Source of the DNA: Sulfurospirillum sp. UBA2217
GTDB taxonomy: Bacteria; Campylobacterota; Campylobacteria; Campylobacterales; Sulfurospirillaceae
Assembly: GCA_002328495.1 (NCBI GenBank)
Contig: DCUJ01000004.1
Span: forward strand, 62,001-126,000
Direction of reading: 5' to 3'
Length of the DNA: 64,000 bases
The notes under the pieces were generated by a model. The model was not told the DNA's origin and made no database searches. It saw nothing but the letters and a program-made list of their open reading frames with translations. The stretch's first letter is position 1; the number at the start of each line of letters is the position of its first letter. The position numbers were made by a program, and so were the translations under genes. Below, piece after piece: positions 8,419-16,932 of this stretch.

Positions 8419-9785
8419 AAACGATTTTTAGAGAGTATGACATTAGGGGCATTTATGAAAAAGAATTAGATGAGCAGATGACGAAACTCATCGGCTATTT
8501 TTTAGGGCTTCAGGTGAAAAAAGTGGGTACTTATGTTGCGATTGGTTACGATGCACGAAGCCATTCTCCCATTTTGTGTGAGTATCTCACTTGCGGACTC
8601 AATCATGCTGGTTGTAAAGTCCTTAATATGGGGCTTGTGGCAACGCCTGTAAATTATTTTAGCAATTTCCAAAGTTTCGATGGCATTACCCCCAATGCGT
8701 CTATTATGATAACAGGTTCTCATAACCCAAGTGAATACAATGGCTTCAAAATTACCATTGATAAAAAACCGTTTTTTGGTGAAGACATTTACGCATTGGG
8801 CGCTGAAATTATGCGCAATTTCGATATGGAAATCGAGTACAATTTAAGTGCGATTAAAATTGATGCCAAAGAGCGTTATATTGCTTATATGATTAAAGAG
8901 TTTGAACATCTTAAAGGCTTTAATAAAAAGTTTGTATATGACTGTGGAAATGGTGTGGCAGGCGTGGTGGTGCAAGATATTTTTAAGGCGTTAGACTTTA
9001 CATGTAAAGGTTTATTTGTTGACCCCGATGGAAGTTTTCCTAACCACCATCCAGACCCAACGGTGGAAAAAAACCTAAAAGACATTAAAAAAGAGCTGGA
9101 AGGTGAGTTTGAACTTGGGTTTGCCTATGATGGCGATGCCGATAGAATCGCGTTTTTAACTAAGAAAAATAATGTCAAAGGCGACATTATGGCGATTTTA
9201 TTTTCCAGTGCCATGACAAATCCAACCGTGATTGGTGAAGTCAAATGTTCACAAGTCATGTACGATGAAATTAATAAACGGGGCAAAGCCATCATGTATA
9301 AGACAGGTCATAGTAACCTCAAAGTGATGATAGCAAAAACCAATGCTGATTTTGCGGCAGAAGTGAGTGGTCACCTGTTCTTTAACGATCGTTATTTTGG
9401 TTACGATGATGCCATTTATGCCACGCTTCGTATGATAGAGATGGTTCAAAATGGATTAGATGTGGATGCTGAGATTGCCAAACTTCCAGTCGTTTACTCG
9501 ACTGAAGAGCTTAAAGTAGAAACCAATGAAAACGATAAATTCCCTTTGGTTGAAAAAGTCAAAGAACTGTTAAAAAATCCTCCGTGCGATTTTCCTGCTA
9601 TCAAAGAAATTGTTGAGGTGGATGGTGTGAGAGTCATTTTTAGCGATGGTTGGGGCTTAGTGCGTGCAAGCAATACCACGCCTGTTTTAGTGACACGTTT
9701 TGAATCAACCAACGAGGGTAATGCAAAATTGTACGAGCAAAAACTAAACGAAATTATCGCAATCGCTAAAAGGGAGCTTCACTAA
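8415..9785 (+). CDS. Phosphomannomutase/phosphoglucomutase
   Basis: A 456-residue alpha-D-phosphohexomutase of the AlgC/ManB type. The phosphoserine loop is ITGSHNPSEYNG (Ser102), the metal loop DGDADR is at 239-244, the sugar-binding segment is EVSGHLFF near 320, and the phosphate-binding loop is RASNTTPVLVTRFES near the C-terminus. It interconverts mannose-6-P/mannose-1-P and glucose-6-P/glucose-1-P. It feeds RmlA immediately downstream (glucose-1-P) and ManC at 29340 (mannose-1-P). Confidence 0.92.
   Translation: MKTIFREYDIRGIYEKELDEQMTKLIGYFLGLQVKKVGTYVAIGYDARSHSPILCEYLTCGLNHAGCKVLNMGLVATPVNYFSNFQSFDGITPNASIMITGSHNPSEYNGFKITIDKKPFFGEDIYALGAEIMRNFDMEIEYNLSAIKIDAKERYIAYMIKEFEHLKGFNKKFVYDCGNGVAGVVVQDIFKALDFTCKGLFVDPDGSFPNHHPDPTVEKNLKDIKKELEGEFELGFAYDGDADRIAFLTKKNNVKGDIMAILFSSAMTNPTVIGEVKCSQVMYDEINKRGKAIMYKTGHSNLKVMIAKTNADFAAEVSGHLFFNDRYFGYDDAIYATLRMIEMVQNGLDVDAEIAKLPVVYSTEELKVETNENDKFPLVEKVKELLKNPPCDFPAIKEIVEVDGVRVIFSDGWGLVRASNTTPVLVTRFESTNEGNAKLYEQKLNEIIAIAKRELH
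8998..9007. repeat. TTACATGTAA palindrome 5
   Basis: Perfect copy in the phosphomannomutase gene (12-base form), read Phe-Thr-Cys-Lys. Confidence 0.9.
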
Positions 9786-9786
9786 G

Positions 9787-10650
9787 ATGAAAGGGATTAT
9801 CTTAGCAGGGGGGAGTGGTACAAGACTTTACCCCGTTACAAAATCTATCTCTAAACAGCTTTTACCCATCTATGATAAGCCGATGATTTATTACCCACTT
9901 TCTGTTTTGATGCTAGCAGGCATTAAGGAGATTTTAGTGATTTCAACGCCTCAAGATATTGGAAAATTTGAAGAACTTTTGGGGGATGGAAGCCAGTGGG
10001 GTATCCGCCTAGCGTATAAGATTCAGCCCAGTCCTGATGGACTGGCACAAGCGTTTATTTTGGGGGAAGAATTTATAGGGAAAGATAGCGTGTGCCTCAT
10101 TTTGGGAGACAATATTTTTTATGGACAGGGCTTTACACCACTCTTGCAAAGCTCTGCACAGCTTCAAAAAGGTGCTATTGTTTTTGGATATCAAGTGAAA
10201 GATCCGCACCGTTTTGGGGTTGTTGAATTTGATGAACATCAAAAGGCTATTAGTATCGAAGAAAAACCACAAAATCCCAAATCTCCATTTGCTGTAACAG
10301 GGCTTTATTTTTATGATAATGATGTTGTTGAAATTGCAAAAAATGTCAAACCATCCGAACGTGGCGAACTTGAAATCACAGATGTAAATGCCGTTTATTT
10401 AGAACGCGGGAATTTGCAGGTAGAAGTTTTAGGGAGAGGTTTTGCATGGCTTGATACAGGCACACACGATAGTTTGATGGAAGCAGGAGTTTTTGTCCAG
10501 ATGATTGAAAAACGACAGAGCCATAAAATAGCATGCCTAGAGGAGATTGCTTATAATTATGGTTGGATTAGTAAAGAACAAGTGCTAGAGATTGCCAAAC
10601 CCCTCAGTAAAAATGGTTATGGTCAGTACCTTAAAGAGTTGGTGAAGTGA
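9787..10650 (+). CDS. rmlA: Glucose-1-phosphate thymidylyltransferase
   Basis: 287 residues, the usual length for RmlA. The nucleotide-binding start is MKGIILAGGSGTRLYPVTK, followed by SKQLLPIYDKPMIYYPLS, LGDNIFYG near 110 (metal Asp) and WLDTGTHDSLMEA near 225. It makes dTDP-glucose from glucose-1-P and dTTP. It lies between the mutase and RmlB, giving a complete route to dTDP-4-keto-6-deoxyglucose, the substrate of the ketoisomerase at 59-460. RmlC and RmlD were not found, so dTDP-rhamnose is not the evident product. Confidence 0.95.
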   Translation: MKGIILAGGSGTRLYPVTKSISKQLLPIYDKPMIYYPLSVLMLAGIKEILVISTPQDIGKFEELLGDGSQWGIRLAYKIQPSPDGLAQAFILGEEFIGKDSVCLILGDNIFYGQGFTPLLQSSAQLQKGAIVFGYQVKDPHRFGVVEFDEHQKAISIEEKPQNPKSPFAVTGLYFYDNDVVEIAKNVKPSERGELEITDVNAVYLERGNLQVEVLGRGFAWLDTGTHDSLMEAGVFVQMIEKRQSHKIACLEEIAYNYGWISKEQVLEIAKPLSKNGYGQYLKELVK

Positions 10651-11666
10651 TGAAAAAGACCATTTTAGTCACTGGCTGTGCTGGCTTTATAGGTTCCAAC
10701 TTTGTCCCTTATTTTTTAGAAAAATATCCGCAATACCATCTACTTAATGTAGACCTTTTAACCTATGCGGGCAATCTTGAGAACCTTCAAGAGGTGGAAA
10801 ATCATTCACGCTATACCTTTGTGCAAGGTGATATCCGTGATAGGGATTGTGTTGAGGGACTTTTTGAACAGTACGATATCAAAGGAGTGATTCACTTTGC
10901 AGCAGAGTCACATGTGGATAATAGCATTAAAAATCCAGGGGTGTTTGTAGAGACCAATGTGAATGGCACCTTTACCCTCATCGATGTTGCCTATAAATAT
11001 TGGATGGAGAAGCCTTTTGTGCATCTTGAAGGGTATGAAGAGTGCAGGTTTCATCATATCTCCACAGACGAAGTTTATGGTACACTGGGCGAAACGGGTT
11101 TGTTTACGGAAAGCACTCCTTATGCGCCTAATTCTCCCTATTCTGCGTCTAAAGCGGGAAGCGATATGATTGTGCGGGCGTATCATCATACCTATGGGAT
11201 GAATACGGTCATCACGAATTGTTCTAATAATTATGGTCCCAAACAACACGATGAAAAACTTATTCCTACGATTATCCGAAAAGCACTTTCCCATCAAAAC
11301 ATCCCTATTTATGGTGACGGCAAAAATATTCGTGATTGGCTTTATGTGTTAGACCACTGTAAGGGCATCGACCTTGTTTATCACGAAGGTATTTCGGGAG
11401 AGACGTATAATATCGGAGGCAGAAATGAGCGAGACAATCTTTACATCGCCCATAAAATTTGTGAGATTTTAGATACCTTAAAGCCCAAAGAACATTCTTA
11501 TAAAGAGCAGATTCGTTTCGTGGAAGACAGAGCAGGACACGATAGACGCTATGCCATCGATGCAAGCAAAATCGAAACGAAGCTGGGCTGGGTTGCAGAA
11601 GAGAATTTTGAAAGTGGCATCGTAAAAACCATCGAATGGTATCTTAAGAAGTATCATACGCTATGA
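10650..11666 (+). CDS. rmlB: dTDP-glucose 4,6-dehydratase
   Basis: About 338 residues, extended SDR fold. The NAD-binding motif GCAGFIGSNFVPYF is at the N-terminus, followed by HFAAESHVDNSI, the STDEVYG active-site segment with the Asp-Glu pair, the YSASKAGSDM catalytic Tyr/Lys, and NNYGPKQHDEKLIP. The GTGATG at the start allows 10647 or 10650. ATG 10650 is preferred because TGA of rmlA lies between the two. Product: dTDP-4-keto-6-deoxy-D-glucose. Confidence 0.95.
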   Translation: MKKTILVTGCAGFIGSNFVPYFLEKYPQYHLLNVDLLTYAGNLENLQEVENHSRYTFVQGDIRDRDCVEGLFEQYDIKGVIHFAAESHVDNSIKNPGVFVETNVNGTFTLIDVAYKYWMEKPFVHLEGYEECRFHHISTDEVYGTLGETGLFTESTPYAPNSPYSASKAGSDMIVRAYHHTYGMNTVITNCSNNYGPKQHDEKLIPTIIRKALSHQNIPIYGDGKNIRDWLYVLDHCKGIDLVYHEGISGETYNIGGRNERDNLYIAHKICEILDTLKPKEHSYKEQIRFVEDRAGHDRRYAIDASKIETKLGWVAEENFESGIVKTIEWYLKKYHTL

Positions 11667-12466
11667 AATTTTTGTGGGCTTTGTGGATTTTAGCGTGTTT
11701 GGCTTGGGGTGCAAAACCTGAGCTTTTATTGCTTGAAACCTATAAAGACCAAAACATTTCAGGCTGGTTGATGAGTGAAAAATTAGATGGCGTAAGGGCC
11801 TATTGGGATGGTGAAAAACTCATCTCTCGTAGTGGTAAAGTTTTGGCTGCCCCCAAATGGTTCACCAAAGATTTTCCTTCTTTTAAACTCGATGGCGAGT
11901 TGTGGAGCAAACGAGGCGATTTTGAGACGATTCAATCCATCGTGATGCAAAAACAGTCCCATGAGGGTTGGGAAAAGCTAACGTATAACATTTTTGAAGT
12001 CCCCGAAGCCAAAGGCAATTTGAGTGAGCGACTCTTCTTAGTCAAACCCTACCTTTCAAAGCATTTAAAGCTCATCGAACAGCTTACATGTAACGATAAA
12101 GTGCATTTGGAGCAGTTTTTAAAAGCGGTTGAATTGCATGGTGGAGAAGGTGTAGTGCTTCGAGACCCACAAACGCCTTATATCGCCAAACGCGATAACA
12201 GTGCTTTAAAAGTAAAAACGTTTTATGATGCGGAGTGTGAAGTGATGGCACATCATAAAGGCAAAGGAAAGTATGCCACTACGTTAGGCTCGTTTACATG
12301 TAAAGATGAACGAGGTATGATGTTTGATATAGGCTCAGGACTCAGTGATGAGGAACGTCAAAATCCTCCCGCAATCGGGAGTCACATCACCTATCAATAT
12401 AAAGAGTTGACAGAAAAAGGTAAACCAAGGTTTCCTGTATTTTTAAGAATGAAAGAAGAGATTTAG
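11663..12466 (+). CDS. Periplasmic ATP-dependent DNA ligase (Lig E type)
   Basis: 267 residues. A hydrophobic leader (about residues 1-17, FLWALWILACLAWGA) suggests export. The ligase motifs follow: I EKLDGVRAYWDG with adenylated Lys40, III LDGELW, IV GGEGVVLRDP and V LKVKTF, then an OB-fold C-terminus. This minimal form, without helix-hairpin-helix or DNA-binding extensions, matches Lig E of competent Neisseria, Haemophilus and Campylobacter relatives, where a role in DNA uptake has been proposed. It overlaps rmlB by 4 bases. It carries two TTACATGTAA copies (12084, 12294). Confidence 0.88.
   Translation: MKFLWALWILACLAWGAKPELLLLETYKDQNISGWLMSEKLDGVRAYWDGEKLISRSGKVLAAPKWFTKDFPSFKLDGELWSKRGDFETIQSIVMQKQSHEGWEKLTYNIFEVPEAKGNLSERLFLVKPYLSKHLKLIEQLTCNDKVHLEQFLKAVELHGGEGVVLRDPQTPYIAKRDNSALKVKTFYDAECEVMAHHKGKGKYATTLGSFTCKDERGMMFDIGSGLSDEERQNPPAIGSHITYQYKELTEKGKPRFPVFLRMKEEI
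12084..12093. repeat. TTACATGTAA palindrome 6
   Basis: Perfect copy in the DNA ligase gene, read Leu-Thr-Cys-Asn. Confidence 0.9.
12294..12303. repeat. TTACATGTAA palindrome 7
   Basis: Second perfect copy in the DNA ligase gene, read Phe-Thr-Cys-Lys. Confidence 0.9.
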
Positions 12467-12474
12467 GATGAAAA

Positions 12475-13740
12475 ATGGATAAAATAGCGGTTATTGGGCT
12501 TGGGTATGTAGGACTTCCTTTGGCGGTAGAGTTTGCAAAGCAGTATCCTGTGGTGGGGTTTGATATCTTTCAAACGCGTATTGATGAGCTAAACAGTGGA
12601 TTTGATAGAACGTTGGAGCTTGAGGCTCATGAAGTCAAAGAAGCAATTAAAAATGGAATTATCTTTAGTACTGATATCGAAGCTTTAAGAGAATGCACGG
12701 TTTTTATTGTCACGGTGCCAACACCCATCGATAAAAATAAACGCCCTGATTTAACCCCTTTAATTAAGGCAAGTGAAACCGTTGGTAAGGTGCTTAAAAA
12801 AAATGACATTGTTATTTATGAGAGTACGGTTTACCCAGGGGCGACAGAAGAAGAGTGCGTGCCTGTTTTGGAAAAGTTTTCTGGTTTGAAATTTAATGAA
12901 GATTTTTTCTGCGGATACTCCCCTGAGCGTATTAACCCAGGCGATAAAACACATACGGTGACCAAAATATTGAAAGTAACGTCGGGTTCAACACCTGAAA
13001 TTGCGGATAAAGTCGATAGTTTGTATCGTAGTATTATCGTGGCAGGAACACACAAGGCTTCATCTATTAAAGTTGCAGAAGCCGCTAAAGTCATAGAAAA
13101 TTCTCAAAGAGATATCAACATAGCGTTCATCAACGAACTCTCTATTATTTTCAATCGACTTGGAATTGATACCAATGAAGTTTTGGAAGCAGCGGGGACA
13201 AAATGGAATTTTCTTCCATTCCGCCCAGGATTAGTAGGAGGGCATTGTATAGGCGTTGATCCCTATTATCTGACGCATAAAGCACAAGAAGTCGGCTATA
13301 ACTCAGAAATTATTCTTGCTGGACGAAGACTCAATGATAATATGGGTATTTATGTTGCCAATCAAGTCATTAAGCTGATGATAAAAAAGGGGCATAAGAT
13401 AGAAGGCTCTCGTATTTTAGTGTTAGGTATTACTTTTAAAGAAAATTGTCCCGATATCCGTAATTCTAGAGTGATAGATGTCATCCAAGAGCTACAAGAG
13501 TTTGGAGTGAGCATTGATGTGTATGACCCTTGGGCAAGTGCGAATGATGTCAAACATGAGTATGGTCTCGAATTACTCAACACTCAACACTCAACACTCA
13601 ACACTTCACAGTATGATGCGATTATTTTAGCCGTTGCACATAAAGAATTTCATACATTTGAGCTTGCAAAACGTGAAAATCAAATTATTTACGATATTAA
13701 ATCGTTTCTTCCAAAATCACTGGTTGATGGAAGATTGTAA
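12475..13740 (+). CDS. UDP-N-acetylhexosamine 6-dehydrogenase (TviB/WbpA family)
   Basis: A 421-residue nucleotide-sugar dehydrogenase. It has the NAD-binding GLGYVGLPLAVEF at residues 7-19, the catalytic Cys in GGHCIGVDPYYLTHKA near 262, and a C-terminal UDP-binding domain with GITFKENCPDIRNSRV. It oxidises the C6 alcohol of UDP-GlcNAc or UDP-GalNAc to the uronic acid. A close paralogue lies at 42708. A 35-bp heptad array at 13575-13609 adds LNTQHSTLNTSQ to the loop before YDAIILAV. The paralogue has an unrelated 8-residue stretch there, so the insert is tolerated at a surface loop. Confidence 0.9.
   Translation: MDKIAVIGLGYVGLPLAVEFAKQYPVVGFDIFQTRIDELNSGFDRTLELEAHEVKEAIKNGIIFSTDIEALRECTVFIVTVPTPIDKNKRPDLTPLIKASETVGKVLKKNDIVIYESTVYPGATEEECVPVLEKFSGLKFNEDFFCGYSPERINPGDKTHTVTKILKVTSGSTPEIADKVDSLYRSIIVAGTHKASSIKVAEAAKVIENSQRDINIAFINELSIIFNRLGIDTNEVLEAAGTKWNFLPFRPGLVGGHCIGVDPYYLTHKAQEVGYNSEIILAGRRLNDNMGIYVANQVIKLMIKKGHKIEGSRILVLGITFKENCPDIRNSRVIDVIQELQEFGVSIDVYDPWASANDVKHEYGLELLNTQHSTLNTSQYDAIILAVAHKEFHTFELAKRENQIIYDIKSFLPKSLVDGRL
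13575..13609 (+). repeat. Heptad array A (ACTCAAC x4 + ACTTCAC)
   Basis: Five 7-base units: four perfect ACTCAAC and a final ACTTCAC, inside the nucleotide-sugar dehydrogenase. The first unit begins at codon position 3 and reads Leu-Asn-Thr. It is the most uniform of the ACTCAAC arrays and lies well upstream of the others. Confidence 0.9.
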
Positions 13741-14909
13741 TGAAAATAGCTATTGTTGGAACGGGATATGTTGGGCTTTCTAATGGTATTTTGTTAGCGC
13801 AACATCATGAGGTAGTCGCCCTTGATATTATCCCTGAAAAAATAGCGATGCTTAATCAAAAAATCTCTCCCATTGAAGATAAAGAGATTGAAACGTATCT
13901 TAAAACAAAAGCTTTGAATTTTAAAGCCACGCTTGACAAAGAAGAAGCGTATAAGAATGCTGAGTTTATTATTATCGCTACACCCACCGATTATGACCCT
14001 GAGACAAACTATTTTAATACCAAATCCATTGAAAGCGTGATTGCGGATATTCTTACATGTAATGCTCAAGCGACAATGGTCATTAAGTCTACTATCCCTG
14101 TGGGGTATACCAAAAGCTTACGTGAGCGCTTTAAAACGGACAATATTATCTTCTCTCCTGAATTTTTGCGTGAGGGTAAAGCTCTTTATGATAATTTATA
14201 TCCAAGTCGTATCATTGTGGGTGAAAAAAGCCAAAGAGCAGAACAATTTGCCATGCTACTTGAAGCGGGAGCCATTAAAAAAGAGATTCCAAAGCTTTTT
14301 ACCGACAGCACGGAAGCAGAAGCCATCAAATTATTTGCCAATACCTATTTAGCGATGCGCGTGGCGTATTTTAATGAATTGGACTCTTATGCCTCAACTC
14401 ATGGGCTTGATACTAAGCAGATTATCGAAGGAGTAGGACTAGACCCACGCATAGGGCTTCATTATAACAACCCTAGTTTTGGATACGGAGGATACTGTTT
14501 ACCAAAAGACACCAAGCAGCTTTTAGCTAACTACACGAATGTCCCCTCCAATCTCATTGAAGCTATTGTCAAGTCAAACTCTACCCGTAAAGATTTTATT
14601 GCGGAGGCGGTGATTAAGAAAAATCCAAAATGTGTGGGTATTTACCGTTTGGTGATGAAAGAGGGAAGTGATAATTTTAGAAGTTCTGCGATTCAAGGGA
14701 TTATGAAGCGCATCAAAGCAAAAGGTATTGAAGTCATTGTGTATGAGCCAACCATTAAAGAGGAGCTATTTTATCATTCCAAAGTGATTAAAAATTTAGA
14801 TGATTTTAAAGCACAATCTGATGTTATTATTGCAAATAGGTTCTCTCAAAACCTTCAAGATGTCTACGAGAAAGTCTATACACGCGATATTTTCAATAGC
14901 GATATTTAG
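13740..14909 (+). CDS. ugd: UDP-glucose 6-dehydrogenase
   Basis: 389 residues, the length of Ugd proteins of the short enteric/Wzz-cluster type. It begins KIAIVGTGYVGLSNGILLAQ, has FSPEFLREGKALYDNLYPSRIIVG for substrate binding and the catalytic Cys in FGYGGYCLPKDTKQLL near 252. It makes UDP-glucuronic acid, which the next two genes epimerise (14918) and decarboxylate (15997), so the three form a metabolic branch point in gene order. Its start overlaps the previous stop by one base (TAATG). Confidence 0.93.
   Translation: MKIAIVGTGYVGLSNGILLAQHHEVVALDIIPEKIAMLNQKISPIEDKEIETYLKTKALNFKATLDKEEAYKNAEFIIIATPTDYDPETNYFNTKSIESVIADILTCNAQATMVIKSTIPVGYTKSLRERFKTDNIIFSPEFLREGKALYDNLYPSRIIVGEKSQRAEQFAMLLEAGAIKKEIPKLFTDSTEAEAIKLFANTYLAMRVAYFNELDSYASTHGLDTKQIIEGVGLDPRIGLHYNNPSFGYGGYCLPKDTKQLLANYTNVPSNLIEAIVKSNSTRKDFIAEAVIKKNPKCVGIYRLVMKEGSDNFRSSAIQGIMKRIKAKGIEVIVYEPTIKEELFYHSKVIKNLDDFKAQSDVIIANRFSQNLQDVYEKVYTRDIFNSDI
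14053..14062. repeat. TTACATGTAA palindrome 8
   Basis: Perfect copy in ugd, read Leu-Thr-Cys-Asn. Confidence 0.9.
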
Positions 14910-14917
14910 GGGAATTG

Positions 14918-15982
14918 ATGAAAATTTTAATTACAGGAACCGCAGGATTTATAGGGAGCCATTTAGCACTCAGGCTTTTAGCCAGAGGCGATGAAATAGT
15001 AGGGCTTGATAATATCAATGACTACTATGACCAACGTGTCAAATACGGTAGATTAGAGCGAGCAGGCATTGCCCAAGAAGCGATTGCGTACAATCAGATG
15101 ATAACATCTTCTTTACATGTAAACTATCGTTTCATTAAACTCAACCTTGAAGATAAAGCTGCTTTAGAAAAGCTCTTTGCGGTTGAAAAATTTGATGCAG
15201 TGTGCAATCTTGCAGCACAAGCAGGTGTTCGCTATAGCCTTACAAATCCACAAGCATATATTGATAGCAATATTATAGGGTTTATAAATATTTTGGAGTG
15301 TTGTCGTCATTATGGCGTTAAAAATCTGAGTTATGCCAGTAGTTCTTCTGTGTACGGACTAAACGAGGAACTGCCCTTTTCAACGGATCACAATGTCGAT
15401 CATCCCATTAGCTTATATGCTGCGAGTAAAAAATCCAATGAACTCATGGCACATACCTACAGCCATCTTTTTGGTATCGCAACAACGGGACTGCGTTTTT
15501 TTACCGTTTATGGTCCGTGGGGACGTCCTGATATGGCACTTTTTTTATTCACAAAAGCTGCGCTAGAGGGAAAGAGTATTGATGTTTTCAATCATGGCAA
15601 AATGCAAAGAGACTTTACGTACATCGATGATATTGTGGAGGGAATTGTGCGAGTCATTGACCATCCTGCAAAAAGTGATGCAACATGGAATGGTAAAAAC
15701 GGAAGAGCCTCTACCTCCTCAGCCCCTTACAAAGTGTATAACATTGGCAATAATAACCCTGTGAAATTAATGGATTTTATTACTGCGATTGAAAATAAGC
15801 TTGGAAAAAGTATTCAAAAAAACTTCTTACCACTCCAAGCAGGGGATGTTCCTGCCACATATGCCGATGTAAATGATTTAGTGGAAGATTTAGGATATAA
15901 ACCTGCTACATCGATTCAAGAAGGGATTGATAAATTTATTGATTGGTATACAGAATTTTTTAATTGTACGTCTCTAAAATAA
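14918..15982 (+). CDS. UDP-glucuronate 4-epimerase
   Basis: 354 residues of the GalE-like SDR group that acts on uronic acids. It has GTAGFIGSHLALRLL at the N-terminus, then the diagnostic GLDNINDYYDQRVKYGRL, NLAAQAGVRYS, the SYASSSSVYG active-site Ser, YAASKKSNELMA (Tyr/Lys) and GLRFFTVYGPWGRPDMA. The start is ATG 14918, with AGGGG 7 bases upstream. It supplies UDP-galacturonate from the product of Ugd immediately upstream. TTACATGTAA at 15113 is the last copy before a 12.5-kb stretch with none. Confidence 0.9.
   Translation: MKILITGTAGFIGSHLALRLLARGDEIVGLDNINDYYDQRVKYGRLERAGIAQEAIAYNQMITSSLHVNYRFIKLNLEDKAALEKLFAVEKFDAVCNLAAQAGVRYSLTNPQAYIDSNIIGFINILECCRHYGVKNLSYASSSSVYGLNEELPFSTDHNVDHPISLYAASKKSNELMAHTYSHLFGIATTGLRFFTVYGPWGRPDMALFLFTKAALEGKSIDVFNHGKMQRDFTYIDDIVEGIVRVIDHPAKSDATWNGKNGRASTSSAPYKVYNIGNNNPVKLMDFITAIENKLGKSIQKNFLPLQAGDVPATYADVNDLVEDLGYKPATSIQEGIDKFIDWYTEFFNCTSLK
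15113..15122. repeat. TTACATGTAA palindrome 9
   Basis: Perfect copy in the UDP-GlcA epimerase gene, read Leu-His-Val; none follows for 12.5 kb. Confidence 0.9.
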
Positions 15983-15996
15983 GGAAGTTAAGCAAA

Positions 15997-16932
15997 ATGA
16001 AAAAAAGAGTTCTCGTAACAGGAGGAGCTGGTTTTTTAGGCTCTCACCTATGCAAAAGATTATTAAATGATGGTCATGAAGTGATTTGTGTTGATAACTT
16101 TTTTACAGGCAATAAGCAAAATATTTTACCTCTTTTGAGCAATCCCTTTTTTGAATTAATCCGACATGATGTTACATTGCCACTTCAAATCGAAGTGGAT
16201 GAAATCTATAACTTAGCATGCCCAGCGTCTCCTCCTTCGTATCAATTTGATCCTGTGCAAACGACAAAAACTTCGGTGATTGGTGCAATCAATATGCTTG
16301 ATATTGCTAGAAGATGTAAAGCTAAGATCCTTCAAGCAAGCACAAGTGAAGTCTATGGAGATCCAGAAATTCATCCTCAGCCAGAGACCTATCGTGGTTC
16401 GGTCAATACCACGGGTATAAGAGCGTGTTACGATGAAGGGAAAAGATGTGCTGAAACACTTTTTTTTGACTATTTTAGACAGTATAATGTTCGTATCAAG
16501 GTCGCGAGAATTTTTAATACCTATGGTCCAAATATGGATCCTTATGATGGACGAGTTGTCAGTAATTTTATTGTTCAGGCGTTAAAGGGAGAAGACATTA
16601 CCATTTATGGTGATGGAAAACAAAGTAGAAGTTTTTGCTATGTTGATGATTTAATTGATGGTTTGGTCAAATTAATGGAGAGTGAAGATACTGTTACTGG
16701 CCCAGTCAATTTAGGTAATCCAACAGAAATTACTATGTTAGCACTTGCTCAAAAAATAATAACATTGCTTAAGAGTCATTCCACATTAGTGTATAAGCCA
16801 TTGCCACAAGATGACCCTTTACAAAGAAAGCCTGTGATTGAATTAGCTAAGAATGTATTAAATTGGGAACCTCGTATTTGCCTTGAAGTGGGCTTGGATA
16901 AAACGATCGAGTATTTTAAAACTATTGTATAA
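15997..16932 (+). CDS. UDP-glucuronate decarboxylase (UDP-xylose synthase)
   Basis: 311 residues. The UXS family is recognised by VTGGAGFLGSHLCKRL, DNFFTGNKQNI, YNLACPASPPSYQFDPVQT, STSEVYGDP, the Tyr/Lys pair in CYDEGKRCAETL and RIFNTYGPNMDPYDGRVVSN. The start is ATG 15997, behind a good AAGGAAG ribosome-binding site; an earlier start at 15964 would overlap the epimerase. It converts UDP-GlcA to UDP-xylose by way of the 4-keto-pentose. It shares its substrate with the neighbouring epimerase. Confidence 0.92.
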   Translation: MKKRVLVTGGAGFLGSHLCKRLLNDGHEVICVDNFFTGNKQNILPLLSNPFFELIRHDVTLPLQIEVDEIYNLACPASPPSYQFDPVQTTKTSVIGAINMLDIARRCKAKILQASTSEVYGDPEIHPQPETYRGSVNTTGIRACYDEGKRCAETLFFDYFRQYNVRIKVARIFNTYGPNMDPYDGRVVSNFIVQALKGEDITIYGDGKQSRSFCYVDDLIDGLVKLMESEDTVTGPVNLGNPTEITMLALAQKIITLLKSHSTLVYKPLPQDDPLQRKPVIELAKNVLNWEPRICLEVGLDKTIEYFKTIV

